48,726 nucleotides of DNA from Terriglobales bacterium (GCA_015654835.1 JAATGG010000116.1:1-48726), one strand, 5' to 3'. Shown: positions 37,411 through 48,231, counted from the stretch's first letter. Notes: a model not told the origin generated them from the sequence alone. Program-made: numbers and translations.

Positions 37411-38721
37411 TTGATTGAGCGCTATACCCGGCCTGCCATGGGCCATATTTGGACCGAAGAAAACAAGTATCGTTGCTGGCTCCAGGTAGAGTCGGCTGCC
37501 AGCGCCGTGCTCGCCGAGGACGGTGTCATTCCCGTTGCCGCGGCTGAAGCGATTGCCACGAAAGCCGGCTTCTCCGTATCCCGCATTCATGAGATCGAAG
37601 CGGAAGTGAAGCACGACGTCATCGCCTTCACCACCACGGTTGCCGAGAGCCTCACTGCGCAGGGGATGGCCGCCGAGTCCCGCTGGCTGCACTATGGTCT
37701 TACCTCGAACGATGTGGTCGATACTGCCCAGGCTTTGCAGATCAAAGAGGCATCGGTGCACATCCGCGTCGGGCTGGTCGCCTTGTTGGCCGTGCTCAAA
37801 CGCCGCGCCATCGAATTCAAGCACACGCCGACCATTGGCCGTACCCACGGCATCCACGCCGAACCCACGACCTTCGGCCTCAAGCTGCTCAACTGGTATG
37901 CGGAAATGCAGCGCAACCTCGTCCGCTTCGATGCCGCTGCCGAGGATATGCGCGTCGGCAAGCTTTCCGGTGCGGTTGGCACCTTCGGCCACCTCAAGCC
38001 GGAGCACGAAGAGCGCATCTGCGCGCGGCTTGGGCTCAATGCTGCCCCGGTTGCTACGCAGGTCATCCAGCGCGACCGTCACGCCGCCTACATCAGCACC
38101 CTCGCCATTATCGGCAGCACCCTCGACAAGATCGCCGTAGAAATACGCCATCTGCAGCGGACCGAGGTACGCGAGGCCCAAGAGTATTTCAGCGAAAAGC
38201 AAAAAGGCTCCTCGGCCATGCCGCACAAGAAGAACCCGATCACCTCCGAGCAGATCAGCGGCCTGGCGCGGGTGCTTCGCGGGAACGCGCAGGCGGCCTT
38301 CGAGAACATTCCGCTGTGGCACGAGCGTGACATTTCGCATTCCTCCGTCGAGCGGGTCATTTTCCCGGATTCCACCATTCTGGCCGATTACCTGCTGGCC
38401 AAGACAGAAAACCTCATCGACAGGTTGCTCGTCTATCCCGCGCGGATGAAGCGCAACTTAGAGAGTACCGGCGGCCTGATCTTCAGCGGACAATTATTGC
38501 TCGATCTCGCTGAGGCAGGTATGTTGCGTGAAGACGCCTACCGGCTCGTCCAGTCCCATGCCATGCGCGCCTGGAAAGAAGATCTGGTTTTCCGCGACGA
38601 GGTGGCAAGCGACCCCGCAATTACAGCGCTTCTAAATTCTGAGAAGCTGGACCGCACCTTCGACTACACGCGCCAACTGGGCAATGTGGACGCGATCTTC
38701 GCCCGCGTCTTGGGCGACTAG
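37411..38721 (+). CDS. purB: Adenylosuccinate lyase
   Basis: Acts twice in purine synthesis (SAICAR to AICAR; adenylosuccinate to AMP); 436 residues. Seen: IERYTRPAMGHIWTEENKY, HYGLTSNDVVDTA, TIGRTHGIHAEPTTFGLK with catalytic His, and the signature GSSAMPHKKNPITSEQ with the mobile-loop Ser. The TTG at 37411 is chosen because GAGGAG lies 8 nt upstream and the family starts there; the frame is open to a GTG at 37366. Confidence 0.95.
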   Translation: MIERYTRPAMGHIWTEENKYRCWLQVESAASAVLAEDGVIPVAAAEAIATKAGFSVSRIHEIEAEVKHDVIAFTTTVAESLTAQGMAAESRWLHYGLTSNDVVDTAQALQIKEASVHIRVGLVALLAVLKRRAIEFKHTPTIGRTHGIHAEPTTFGLKLLNWYAEMQRNLVRFDAAAEDMRVGKLSGAVGTFGHLKPEHEERICARLGLNAAPVATQVIQRDRHAAYISTLAIIGSTLDKIAVEIRHLQRTEVREAQEYFSEKQKGSSAMPHKKNPITSEQISGLARVLRGNAQAAFENIPLWHERDISHSSVERVIFPDSTILADYLLAKTENLIDRLLVYPARMKRNLESTGGLIFSGQLLLDLAEAGMLREDAYRLVQSHAMRAWKEDLVFRDEVASDPAITALLNSEKLDRTFDYTRQLGNVDAIFARVLGD

Positions 38722-38735
38722 AAAAATGTGGTGCC

Positions 38736-38773
38736 GTTTGCCATTCTTTGCGCACTTGCGAAGGATGGCGAAC
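38736..38773 (+). terminator. Hairpin between purB and ubiX
   Basis: GTTTGCCATTCTTTGC pairs with GCGAAGGATGGCGAAC over 16 positions, with a few G-U pairs, around a short loop. It lies 14 nt after purB and 38 nt before ubiX. No T-run follows, so it may act as an mRNA 3' stabiliser or weak terminator. Confidence 0.45.
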
Positions 38774-38810
38774 GTAGAAACTCAACCAGCCCGCGAAGGG
38801 AGCTCGTGCC

Positions 38811-39413
38811 TTGGAAGCTGTTCATCTTACCGTAGCTCTCACCGGCGCGTCCGGCGCTGTCTTTGGCCGCGAGCTGTTGCGCACGCTCGAGCAGGATGAG
38901 CGCGTCGCCCACGTCCACTTTGTGGCCTCGGAAAATTCGCTGCGTGTTTTAGCCGAGGAGTTAGGCGTAGCCGGGCGGCATGACTTACTCGAAAAGCTTT
39001 TGGATGGTGCGCCCCAAAAGACCGTGCAACATGCCAACGCCAACATCGGCGCCGCCATTGCCAGCGGCAGTCATCCCTCCAGCGGCATGATCATTTTGCC
39101 GTGCTCGATGGGCTCACTCGCGTCGATTGCTTTGGGCATGGCCGATTCGCTGATTGCCCGCGCCGCCGATGTCACGCTCAAGGAGCGTCGTCCGCTCGTG
39201 CTGTGCGTACGCGAGACGCCGTTCAATCGCATCCATTTGCGCAATATGACGCTGGCCGCGGAAGCCGGCGCCATTATCTTTCCGGTAATTCCCGCGTTCT
39301 ATAACCGCCCCACGGATTCGACTGAAATGGCGCGCCAGTTCGTCTATCGCGTCCTGGCCCACATCGGCTTGCCGCAACCCGGCGCTTACGTCTGGCATCC
39401 CGAGGAATCATAG
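38811..39413 (+). CDS. ubiX: Flavin prenyltransferase UbiX
   Basis: Makes prenylated FMN for UbiD-type decarboxylases; 200 residues. Seen: LTVALTGASGAVFGRELL (FMN phosphate loop), IGAAIASGSHPSSGMIILPC, SMGSLASIALGMADSLIAR, RPLVLCVRETPFNRIHLRNM and AGAIIFPVIPAFYNRP. The TTG start at 38811 follows GAAGGGAG. No ubiD is in the window. Confidence 0.94.
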   Translation: MEAVHLTVALTGASGAVFGRELLRTLEQDERVAHVHFVASENSLRVLAEELGVAGRHDLLEKLLDGAPQKTVQHANANIGAAIASGSHPSSGMIILPCSMGSLASIALGMADSLIARAADVTLKERRPLVLCVRETPFNRIHLRNMTLAAEAGAIIFPVIPAFYNRPTDSTEMARQFVYRVLAHIGLPQPGAYVWHPEES

Positions 39414-39504
39414 CCGCCGCAGGCTCGACAAAGAAGCGCGGTAGCCACTCAATAGATGCTGACTGCCACGCCCATTTTTGTAGCTTGGATTGAGCAACTT
39501 GGAC

Positions 39505-39795
39505 TTATCTGATCTCTTCCAGAAGATTTATTTCCATCGGCCCCTGCATCAGGTCTTTCGCCTTACCAATGATTTCGGTAAAGTGGCTGCTCGCCGCATG
39601 GGCATCCAGGTGCGCCTTGCTTTCCCATAGCTCGTTGAAATAGACCAGCCCCGGCAGATTCGATGCAAATAGCTCGTAGAATTTGCAGCCTGCTTCGGCG
39701 CGAGTCGGTTTAATCAGCCCGCTTAACAGCGCCTTCAACTCGTCCGCTTTTCCCTCGCGAGCTACTGCCCGTGCAATCACGCGTACTTCAGACAT
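39505..39795 (-). CDS. ABM-domain putative quinol monooxygenase
   Basis: A 96-residue dimeric alpha+beta barrel (antibiotic biosynthesis monooxygenase) protein. Seen: VRVIARAVAREGKADELKAL, TRAEAGCKFYELF, LVYFNELWESKAHLDAH and SHFTEIIGKAKDLM. Members act on quinones or heme without cofactor; others have unknown roles. Two leftward genes are next to each other here, but the gap to the PPC gene (52 nt) is short enough for an operon. Confidence 0.88.
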   Translation of the reverse strand: MSEVRVIARAVAREGKADELKALLSGLIKPTRAEAGCKFYELFASNLPGLVYFNELWESKAHLDAHAASSHFTEIIGKAKDLMQGPMEINLLEEIR

Positions 39796-39847
39796 TCCTG
39801 TTTCTCCTCATGGTTTTGCTGCGTTGTGGTTCGTGTCCGTCATTCCA

Positions 39848-40420
39848 TTATTCGTGGACGGCGGGATCGATCAGCGTCAGATCGGTTTCCGGGTCCAGCC
39901 GCTTGTGCATGTCGGTCGGGTCTACCGTGACATAGACCTCCAGCGTGGGACTTACATGAGCTTCCAGCACATGGCCTCCCCGCGTCGATCCGTCTGGCAA
40001 GCCCACCACCATGTGAGTGTGGACGGAGGGTTTGCCTTTGTAGAGCGCAATATCGCCAATCATCGATATCACCTCCACCTGCCCTTCGATGGGAATCTTC
40101 TTGTACATCTTGCGTGCCGGATCGAACCAGGCGAGTTCCGCCCCATGAAGGGCTCCGATTGCGGTGAAGTGCGCCGAGGTGACGTGGTACTTGAGCGCAA
40201 AATCCGTTAGTCCTGAAAATGCCTCATCGCCTCTGTAGAAAATAACCGCGTAGGTCTTCTGTTGGCCAATCGTGCTCAGCAGTTGCACTTTCATGCCCGG
40301 TGCTTTGCCGGTGGGAATTGGATGCACTGGGGGAACCCAGCCATCCTGCGCAGTCTGCGCTCCAGAGCTCGCAGACAGTCCGAGTGCCAACAACACCACA
40401 CCAATCCCGCTCCACTTCAT
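39848..40420 (-). CDS. Secreted PPC/DUF296 domain protein
   Basis: A 190-residue protein with a signal peptide (KWSGIGVVLLALGLSASSGAQ in parts) and a PPC (DUF296) domain. The domain shows TYAVIFYRGDEAFSGLTDFA, TAIGALHGAELAWFD, VISMIGDIAL, the HTHMVVGLPDG metal-like motif, and GGHVLEAHVSPTLEVYV. PPC domains are best known from plant AT-hook proteins and bacterial DNA-binding-like proteins of unknown role; export is unusual for the family. ATG 40420 has AAGGA 5 nt upstream; ATG 40435 is an in-frame alternative and the frame is open to 40483. Confidence 0.8.
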   Translation of the reverse strand: MKWSGIGVVLLALGLSASSGAQTAQDGWVPPVHPIPTGKAPGMKVQLLSTIGQQKTYAVIFYRGDEAFSGLTDFALKYHVTSAHFTAIGALHGAELAWFDPARKMYKKIPIEGQVEVISMIGDIALYKGKPSVHTHMVVGLPDGSTRGGHVLEAHVSPTLEVYVTVDPTDMHKRLDPETDLTLIDPAVHE

Positions 40421-42211
<1,791 letters not shown>

Positions 42212-42213
42212 TA

Positions 42214-43347
42214 ATGAGTAGTATGACCGAACCACGCATCGTGACGGTCGGCGCGCCGGTGAAAGCACCGGTCCTGGCGCCGACCTACGAAGGCGATTTC
42301 GTGCTCGATGAGCACCTGTTGCTGGAGTGCGGCCGCGCGCTGGCCCGGCCTACACTGCACTATGCAGTGTATGGCCGGCTGAACGCTGCCCGCGACAACG
42401 CCGTGCTCGTCTGCCACGCGCTTTCAGGATCGGCCCTGGTAGGCTCCTGGTGGCCGGAGATCTTTGCGCCTGGCGCAGTCCTCTCGCTGGAGCAGGACTG
42501 CGTTGTCTGCATCAACCTGCTTGGCTCCTGCTATGGATCCACCGGTCCGGGCTCAGTCGATCCCGAGACCGGCGAGACGTATGGCCCCGATTTTCCCCTG
42601 ATTTCCATTCGCGACAATGTACGGGCCCAAGCGGAGTTGCTTGACTCGCTTGGCATCCGGCGGCTGCGGCTGGTCCTCGGCGGTTCCCTGGGCGGCATGC
42701 AGGCCCTGGAGTGGACCATCCTTTACCCCGAACGCGTCGAGCGGGCGGTCATTATCGGTGTGGCGCCCCTTTCCGCCATGGGGCTGGCTCTCAACCATTT
42801 GCAACGCCAGGCCATCCAGAGCGATCCTGACTGGGGGGGGGGGCGTTATCTTCCCCTGCGGCCTCCGCGGCGCGGGCTGGCGCAGGCTCGCCAGATTGCC
42901 ATGCTCAGCTACAAGTCCGCCGCCCTTTTCGAGGAGCGTTTCGGGCGTAACCCCAATCGCAACGGCGAAGACCCCTGGGGCCTCGACGATCACGGCGGCG
43001 GACTCATCGGCGGACGTTTCGATATTGCCGGCTACCTCGATCACCAGGGCGAACGCTTTATGGATCGCTTCGATGCCAATGCCTACCTCGCCATTCTGCG
43101 CACTATGGACACCTGGGACCCACTCCACGGCCATTCCGCGCCGGCGGAGGTCTTTGGCCGCATCTCCGCTCAGCTCAGCTTTATCGGCATCAGTTCGGAC
43201 TGGCTATTCCCGTCCGAAGCGGTGCGCAATTTTGCCTGTACCATCCGTGCCACTGGCGTCCGGGCCGATTATCAGGAGATGATCAGCGATCACGGACACG
43301 ATGCCTTTCTTGCCGAACAAATCGAGTTGGTAAGGCTTCTGCAGTGA
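42214..43347 (+). CDS. metX: Homoserine O-acetyltransferase
   Basis: Acetylates homoserine with acetyl-CoA; 377 residues, alpha/beta hydrolase fold. Seen: VCHALSGSALVGSWWPEIF, NLLGSCYGSTGPGSVDP, the nucleophile Ser158 in LGGSLGGMQALEW, ISSDWLFPSEAV with catalytic Asp, and SDHGHDAFLAE with catalytic His. It follows metY by 2 nt. An 11-G run (42833-42843) codes Trp-Gly-Gly-Gly and is a likely slippage site; the frame is intact here. Succinyltransferases of the same family cannot be excluded without key-residue comparison. Confidence 0.94.
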   Translation: MSSMTEPRIVTVGAPVKAPVLAPTYEGDFVLDEHLLLECGRALARPTLHYAVYGRLNAARDNAVLVCHALSGSALVGSWWPEIFAPGAVLSLEQDCVVCINLLGSCYGSTGPGSVDPETGETYGPDFPLISIRDNVRAQAELLDSLGIRRLRLVLGGSLGGMQALEWTILYPERVERAVIIGVAPLSAMGLALNHLQRQAIQSDPDWGGGRYLPLRPPRRGLAQARQIAMLSYKSAALFEERFGRNPNRNGEDPWGLDDHGGGLIGGRFDIAGYLDHQGERFMDRFDANAYLAILRTMDTWDPLHGHSAPAEVFGRISAQLSFIGISSDWLFPSEAVRNFACTIRATGVRADYQEMISDHGHDAFLAEQIELVRLLQ

Positions 43348-43793
43348 GCACGGCCGCTTTGGATGGAAGGACTTGGTTGAATAATCGATTGGCGTCTCAA
43401 TATGCAGGAAACACTTTTGCTTTGTGCGGTGTCTAAGCCGATATGTGCCTAGGGGGCTGGGGACCGCACCAAACAGTGATGACGTTCACCGAACGCGGAG
43501 CGGGTGCTTCCGGATGGGGCGGATATTCTCAAAAAACTGCTGCCTCGGGCCGAGTTTCTGAACCGCGCCGTCGAGCACTGTGGTGCACTTCCCGAACCGG
43601 AAGATGCTTTTCTCGTGCAACTTCGCTTGTCACAGGGAGCGGCGCTTTCTATAATCCTTCCAACACCGCATTGGAAGCCGTGGTATCGTTTACCCGTCAC
43701 CCCGGTACTCAACCGACCAAGAGAACGGTTGTACTTTCCGCGAGTGGGTGCTTGATTCTTGACCTCCATTTTGGCAATTCCCAGGAGCACTAA
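43348..43793. other. Intergenic stretch, no gene seen
   Basis: About 450 nt between metX and the next gene. Several short frames exist on both strands, but none has family-like sequence. The end holds the ribosome site CAGGAG for 43794. No hairpin with a T-run was found after metX. Confidence 0.5.
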
Positions 43794-45122
43794 ATGAAGA
43801 AATTTGTCTTTGCGTCTGTGGTGGCATTGGCGAGCCTAAGCCTCGTTCACGCACCCTCATTGCGAGCCCAGGACTCGGACCAGATCACCATTAAGGATCC
43901 GGCTGAGTTCAATGCCTATCAAACGGCCACCACGCAGAGCGATCCTAAGGCCAAAACCGCGGCCCTGGAGAGCTTCTTGCAGTCCTATCCCCAGAGCGTC
44001 GTTAAAAAAGCCGTTCTCGACATGCTCGTCGATACCTACTACGCTCAAGGCGACACCGACAAGACGCTCAGCGCGGCCGGCCGTATGCTCCAGGTCGATC
44101 CCAGCAATCTGAAAGCCATTCTCTACTCGGTGCTCATCAAGAAGGCCCAAGGCGGCAAGACGGCAGATGCCCAAACGCTCGACGACGCTGCGGCCCTGGC
44201 CCAGAAGGGACTTACCGTTCCCAAGCCCGCCGGCCTCGCGGACGATGAATGGAAGAAGCTCACCGGCGCCGCGTATCCCATTTTTCACTCGGCAATTGCC
44301 CTGGATTACGCAGTCTCCAAGAAGGACTTCAAAGCTGCGGAAGCGGAGTATAAAGCTGAGTTGATGCTTTATAGCGACGATCAGTCGAAGACCGTTGGCC
44401 TGGTTGATACGCTGCACTTGGCTGAAGCCTACGCCATGCCCGGCGCTGGCCAGGATCTGGTTCAGGCCTCCTGGTTCTACTCGCGCGTTTGGGACTTCGC
44501 TCCTCCGGCCTACAAAAGCCAGATTGAGCCCAAGCTTGAGTATTACTACAAGAAGTACCACGGCGCTCTGGATGGCTTGGACAGCATCAAGACCCAGGCT
44601 GCCGCGACCACCTTCCCCCCGGGAACGCTTGTGATTACCCCGGCGAAGAGCCCCGCCGAGCAGATTCATGATTTGCTTGCCTCCACTCCCGATCTCAACT
44701 CCCTGGCACTTACCGACAAGGAGACTGTCCTCGCCCTGGGCAGCAAGGAAGATGCGGACAAGCTCTGGGCTCTGCTCAAGGACAAGCAGACCCCAGTCCC
44801 AGGAGTCGTGATTGAAGCTACGGCTTCGGTGATCAAGGTTGCCGTGACTCAGGATGCGAAAGACGCCAAGGTTCCCGACTTCATCGTCAATCTGAAGAAG
44901 CCGCTCGATGCCAAAGACGTTCCGGCTGCTGGTTTTGAGTTCAAGCTGCCGCCTGCCGCCGAGTTGATTGGCACCTACGACACCTACACGCAGATTCCTG
45001 CCACCGCTACTGCCTCGCAGAGTGCTCAGATCGTGCTCCGCGACGGCGAAGTGGTGTCGGAGAAGAAGAAGACTGTTGCTCCCCGCAAACCAGGCGCCGC
45101 ACACCGGCCTGGAGCGGAATAG
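43794..45122 (+). CDS. Secreted protein with TPR-like repeats, unknown
   Basis: A 442-residue exported protein that I do not recognise. The signal peptide is FVFASVVALASLSLVHAPSL with a likely cut after LRAQ. Residues 40-140 resemble tetratricopeptide helices (LESFLQSYPQSVVKKAVLDM, YYAQGDTDKTLSAAGRML). The middle part is helical; the C-terminal third has LALGSKEDADKLWALLKD and PGVVIEATASVIKVAV, beta-rich. The last 20 residues are basic and Pro/Lys-rich. Similar proteins are annotated as hypothetical in Acidobacteria. Role unknown. Confidence 0.8.
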   Translation: MKKFVFASVVALASLSLVHAPSLRAQDSDQITIKDPAEFNAYQTATTQSDPKAKTAALESFLQSYPQSVVKKAVLDMLVDTYYAQGDTDKTLSAAGRMLQVDPSNLKAILYSVLIKKAQGGKTADAQTLDDAAALAQKGLTVPKPAGLADDEWKKLTGAAYPIFHSAIALDYAVSKKDFKAAEAEYKAELMLYSDDQSKTVGLVDTLHLAEAYAMPGAGQDLVQASWFYSRVWDFAPPAYKSQIEPKLEYYYKKYHGALDGLDSIKTQAAATTFPPGTLVITPAKSPAEQIHDLLASTPDLNSLALTDKETVLALGSKEDADKLWALLKDKQTPVPGVVIEATASVIKVAVTQDAKDAKVPDFIVNLKKPLDAKDVPAAGFEFKLPPAAELIGTYDTYTQIPATATASQSAQIVLRDGEVVSEKKKTVAPRKPGAAHRPGAE

Positions 45123-45267
45123 TTGGAATACTCGCCGACTAAATCGCTTGATCTGGCCGGCGAGTATGATTCCCGGGTGGCTATGCAATAGCCCGCTCCT
45201 GGGAGCATCAAGGATACCTGATGCAGCGGCTGTTGCAAGGCGCTTCAAAGGGAGTTGTCATGGAAAC

Positions 45268-45295
45268 AAAAGCCTCCGCGCAAGCGGAGGCTTTG
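45268..45295 (+). terminator. Intrinsic terminator of the TPR-like gene
   Basis: GCCTCCGC (45272-45279) and GCGGAGGC (45284-45291) with a GCAA loop, flanked by AAAA on the left and TTTG on the right. It acts on both strands in principle, but lies 145 nt after the rightward gene. Confidence 0.8.
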
Positions 45296-45437
45296 CTCTT
45301 TAGAGGGGCCCATTAAATAGAGCCGTATTGGCATCGATCGGTTTCTGGCAGGGAAGAGCTTCAGCCGCGCTCTGAATGCCCCAAATCCACGCGGGTTTTG
45401 TCCCCTGGACGGGTTTTCAGGCTTGTCCGCAGAATGC

Positions 45438-45468
45438 AGAAAAGCGCCCTGCGAGGGGCGCTTTTCTT
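45438..45468 (-). terminator. Intrinsic terminator of the peptidoglycan-binding gene
   Basis: GAAAAGCGCCC (45439-45449) and GGGCGCTTTTC (45456-45466) form a perfect 11-bp stem. It lies 55 nt past the stop of the leftward gene, with TTTTC on the minus strand, and could also stop rightward transcripts. Confidence 0.8.
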
Positions 45469-45521
45469 ACAGTATTATCGACTCTGTTTTTTACAAGATT
45501 GCAACCTCGGCCACAAGACTT

Positions 45522-46007
45522 CTAATTGAGGCGGGCTGCCGTTGCAAATCCGGCTGCCTGAATGGGAGGAATCGTGCTGTTTGGCGGCGGTTCCGCGAAC
45601 GAAGAATCTTTGGCATTGATGGCGTTCGAGTAGTCGGGGCCGAGACCGAGCTTTTTCAATGCCCGCGAGTCAGGCATCAGCTTGGTCTGCCAGCCCTGAT
45701 CTGACTGGTATTTTTGCATCGCCGATTCGGTTGTGGAGTCCCATCTGCCGCTCGCATCGCCACCCAGATAGTGCTCGCGAATCAATGCCTGTTGAATCTC
45801 CGTCACACGATCTGGATCAATCGCCTGCTGGCCGTGGAGCCGATGAGAGGCTGGCTGAGCTTTGACAATCTGTCTCCGTCCCTTGTGGGCCGTGTGTCCG
45901 CTGGTATGCCCGCTGGTCGGTGCCCGGTGGACGCGAGAAGCGAAGACTGGAGATGCGGCCAGCGCCGCGGAAAATACAAATACGAGGCTAGCTCGAAAAG
46001 AAAGCAC
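45522..46007 (-). CDS. Secreted peptidoglycan-binding domain protein
   Basis: A 161-residue exported protein. The signal peptide is ASLVFVFSAALAASPVFAS. A His/Arg/Lys-rich stretch follows (30-58), then a peptidoglycan-binding 1 domain at about 66-115 (VTEIQQALIREHYLGGDASG, WDSTTESAMQKYQSDQGW), ending with a Pro-rich tail. PG_binding_1 domains usually anchor cell-wall enzymes; no catalytic domain is present here. It stands alone between two hairpins. Confidence 0.85.
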   Translation of the reverse strand: MLSFRASLVFVFSAALAASPVFASRVHRAPTSGHTSGHTAHKGRRQIVKAQPASHRLHGQQAIDPDRVTEIQQALIREHYLGGDASGRWDSTTESAMQKYQSDQGWQTKLMPDSRALKKLGLGPDYSNAINAKDSSFAEPPPNSTIPPIQAAGFATAARLN

Positions 46008-46128
46008 GCTGGTATATACCTCAATTCCAAAAATATCTTCGGAGCTTCCGTCGAAGTGTAACGGAAGCCTCTCGAAGGTGCCAAGGAAAAATCAACAGGG
46101 TATCAAGAGATTCATCCGCGTTTGGAAC

Positions 46129-46161
46129 AGCGCCGGCTGCGGGAAAACCGTAGCCGGCGCT
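46129..46161 (-). terminator. Hairpin after the HtrA gene
   Basis: AGCGCCGGCT (46129-46138 region) pairs with AGCCGGCGCT (46152-46161), extended by CGG/CCG around a GAAAA loop. It lies just after the leftward protease stop at 46169. The T-run is poor. Confidence 0.6.
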
Positions 46162-46168
46162 CACGCTG

Positions 46169-47812
46169 CTATTGCAGGGTTCCGCCTATGTAGTTGATTC
46201 CGGCACCGGGGTTGCGTGGGTCCATGATCTCGAACACCACGTCGTCCCCGGTCTTGAGTTGGCCGACCACCGCGTCATACTGCTCCTTGGTGCCGGTCGA
46301 GTGCTTGTTGATGCGGACGATTACCAGTCCCGGCGCCAACCCTTGCAGGTCTGCAAACGAGCCGGAGCGGACCGATTGAACCGCCATTCCCGAGGTGTGA
46401 AGCTTGGTTGCCAGGGTGGGCGAAACCTCGTGCGCCACGATACCCAGCTTTGATTCGCCAGGGTCTGCCTTCTCGTCTGGGGCAGTTTGCGACTGTTGCG
46501 CGCCCGCATCGGCAAACACCTTGTCGCGGTCGCCGATCGTCACGGTCGTGTCACCCGGTTTGCCGTCACGCAAAAAGCCCAGTCGAACCGTGCTGCCCGG
46601 CCGCCGGCTGGCAATTTCATTCACCAGGTCATCGCCGTCCTTGATCGGATGGCCGTCGATGGTGGTGATGATGTCGCCCGCCTTGATCCCGCCCTTATCC
46701 GCAGGACCGCTCGGCGTGACCATCTGCACCAGCACGCCGTTTTTGAAGCCATAGACGCGATTGACTGCGCCCGAGAGGCCTGGACGGAACTGAATGCCGA
46801 TGGAGCCGCGCGTAACTTTATGGCTGGGGCTGATTAGGTCGTTATAGATCTGGGCGACGGTGTTGGACGGCATGGCGAAACCGATGCCCTGGTAGCCGGC
46901 CGATTGCGTAAAGATCGCCGTGTTGACGCCGATGACCTCGCCATTCATGTTCAGCAAGGGGCCGCCGGAGTTGCCGGGATTGATGGCCGCATCCGTCTGG
47001 ATGAAGTGCTGGAACTGGCCCGCTACGCCGGGCTCGATAGTCCGGTTCTTTGCCGAGATAATGCCGGCCGTCACCGTCTGTGACAAGGCAAACGGGCTGC
47101 CGATCGCCTCGACCCAGTCACCGACCTGCGCCGAATCCGAGTTGCCCAGCTTGACTGTCGGCAGAGCGGTATTGGTATCGATCTTGATGACCGCCAGATC
47201 GGTGGCCTTATCGGTGCCGATGACGCGAGCCGGCCTGCCTAGATCCTGGGTGTCGGGGTCGGTCGAGAGCTTGACATAAATCTTGTCGGCCTTCTCCACT
47301 ACGTGATTGTTGGTGATGATGTAGCCCTTGGCATCGACAATGAATCCGGAGCCGAGCGACTCCCGGACGCTGTTATCGTCCGCGCCGCCATCCTGATCCG
47401 GTGCCTGTCCGCCAAAAAAGCGGTTGAAGAAGTCCTGAAAATTGCCCTGTCCCTGCCCTTGCCCCGGTTGCTGATCGTCATCGTCGTCACCTGGGTTTTG
47501 TGGGTTGGGCTGAACGCGGCCATGAGGCATACGACTGCCTCTGTTGTTCGTCGATTGCTTGGGCAGGGTCTGCGTATTGATGTTGACCACTGCCGGCCCC
47601 ACTTGCTTGGCAATCTTCACAAACTCATTGGGCACCACGGGGGAATTGGTGACCCGCAGAGGCGTGGCATCGGCGCTGTCATTCTGCTTCTCTTGCCCGC
47701 GTACTCCGTGCGCCGCATAGGAGCCGCCCACAATGGCGACCGACAGTGTACCAAGCAAGATAAACATTGAAGCGAGACGGCGCGTGCGCAGCCGTTCGAA
47801 GAGCGATTTCAT
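46169..47812 (-). CDS. DegP/HtrA-family (Do) serine protease
   Basis: Periplasmic quality-control protease, 547 residues. An N-terminal hydrophobic segment (MFILLGTLSVAIVGGSYAA) is a signal anchor. The trypsin-like domain (about 150-320) has His in ITNNHVVEK, Asp in KATDLAVIKI and Ser in INPGNSGGPLLNMNG. Two PDZ domains follow (GSIGIQFRPGLSG with GIKAGDIITTIDG; LGIVAHEVSPTLATKL with LAPGLVIVRINKH). A Gln/Gly/Asp-rich linker (about 105-130) resembles the flexible LA-loop region. No two-component system is adjacent. Confidence 0.95.
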   Translation of the reverse strand: MKSLFERLRTRRLASMFILLGTLSVAIVGGSYAAHGVRGQEKQNDSADATPLRVTNSPVVPNEFVKIAKQVGPAVVNINTQTLPKQSTNNRGSRMPHGRVQPNPQNPGDDDDDQQPGQGQGQGNFQDFFNRFFGGQAPDQDGGADDNSVRESLGSGFIVDAKGYIITNNHVVEKADKIYVKLSTDPDTQDLGRPARVIGTDKATDLAVIKIDTNTALPTVKLGNSDSAQVGDWVEAIGSPFALSQTVTAGIISAKNRTIEPGVAGQFQHFIQTDAAINPGNSGGPLLNMNGEVIGVNTAIFTQSAGYQGIGFAMPSNTVAQIYNDLISPSHKVTRGSIGIQFRPGLSGAVNRVYGFKNGVLVQMVTPSGPADKGGIKAGDIITTIDGHPIKDGDDLVNEIASRRPGSTVRLGFLRDGKPGDTTVTIGDRDKVFADAGAQQSQTAPDEKADPGESKLGIVAHEVSPTLATKLHTSGMAVQSVRSGSFADLQGLAPGLVIVRINKHSTGTKEQYDAVVGQLKTGDDVVFEIMDPRNPGAGINYIGGTLQ

Positions 47813-48231
47813 GAGTTAATTGTCCTCGTTCCGTGACCAGCCGGAGGCCGGTTTGTTCGCTGCATCAGCAATCAGTATAGACAGTCACGGGCAAATCCGT
47901 CTGGTTGGAGTTCTTGCTTGCCCTGTCGCCGGGAGCCAGAGGCACCCTCTCAGGAGTTCCACCCGCCCCGCATCCGGCCCCAAAAAATCGCCGGTATCAA
48001 TCTAAATGCCTTCGGTATAGACGTAGATGTTCGGAAAGAGTCGCGGAACCGCGCAGTGAACATCCAGCGAGATCCCGCGCACGTAAGCTGGAAACTCGTT
48101 GTTGTTATTGCCGTTATGTTCGCTTGGGGGCCGCTGTCAAGGCTCAGAACTATCCCGCTTCCGCCCCGCCCAGCCCTCGCGACCCTTTGAACATTTCGCT
48201 CGCCGAGTCTTCTCTGGCACTGTTTCTGTTT
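47813..48231. other. Intergenic stretch upstream of htrA
   Basis: About 420 nt with no credible gene. It must contain the htrA promoter, which I could not identify, and the end of the EamA transcript; no T-rich hairpin was found. Confidence 0.5.

Larger units (their letters stand above)
45123..45521. other. Convergent intergenic stretch with three hairpins
   Basis: It holds an inverted repeat, ATACTCGCCG (45128-45137) with CGGCGAGTAT (45158-45167), and two intrinsic terminators. No gene is seen; 45296-45438 has no assigned function. Confidence 0.55.

Noticed and set aside
43449..43790. Possible gene in the metX to 43794 gap
   Set aside because: Ser/Arg-rich translation without domain-like features; other frames of similar length overlap it.
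43857..45248. 463-codon frame antisense to the TPR-like gene
   Set aside because: The plus-strand frame has a signal peptide and ribosome site; the antisense translation has neither.
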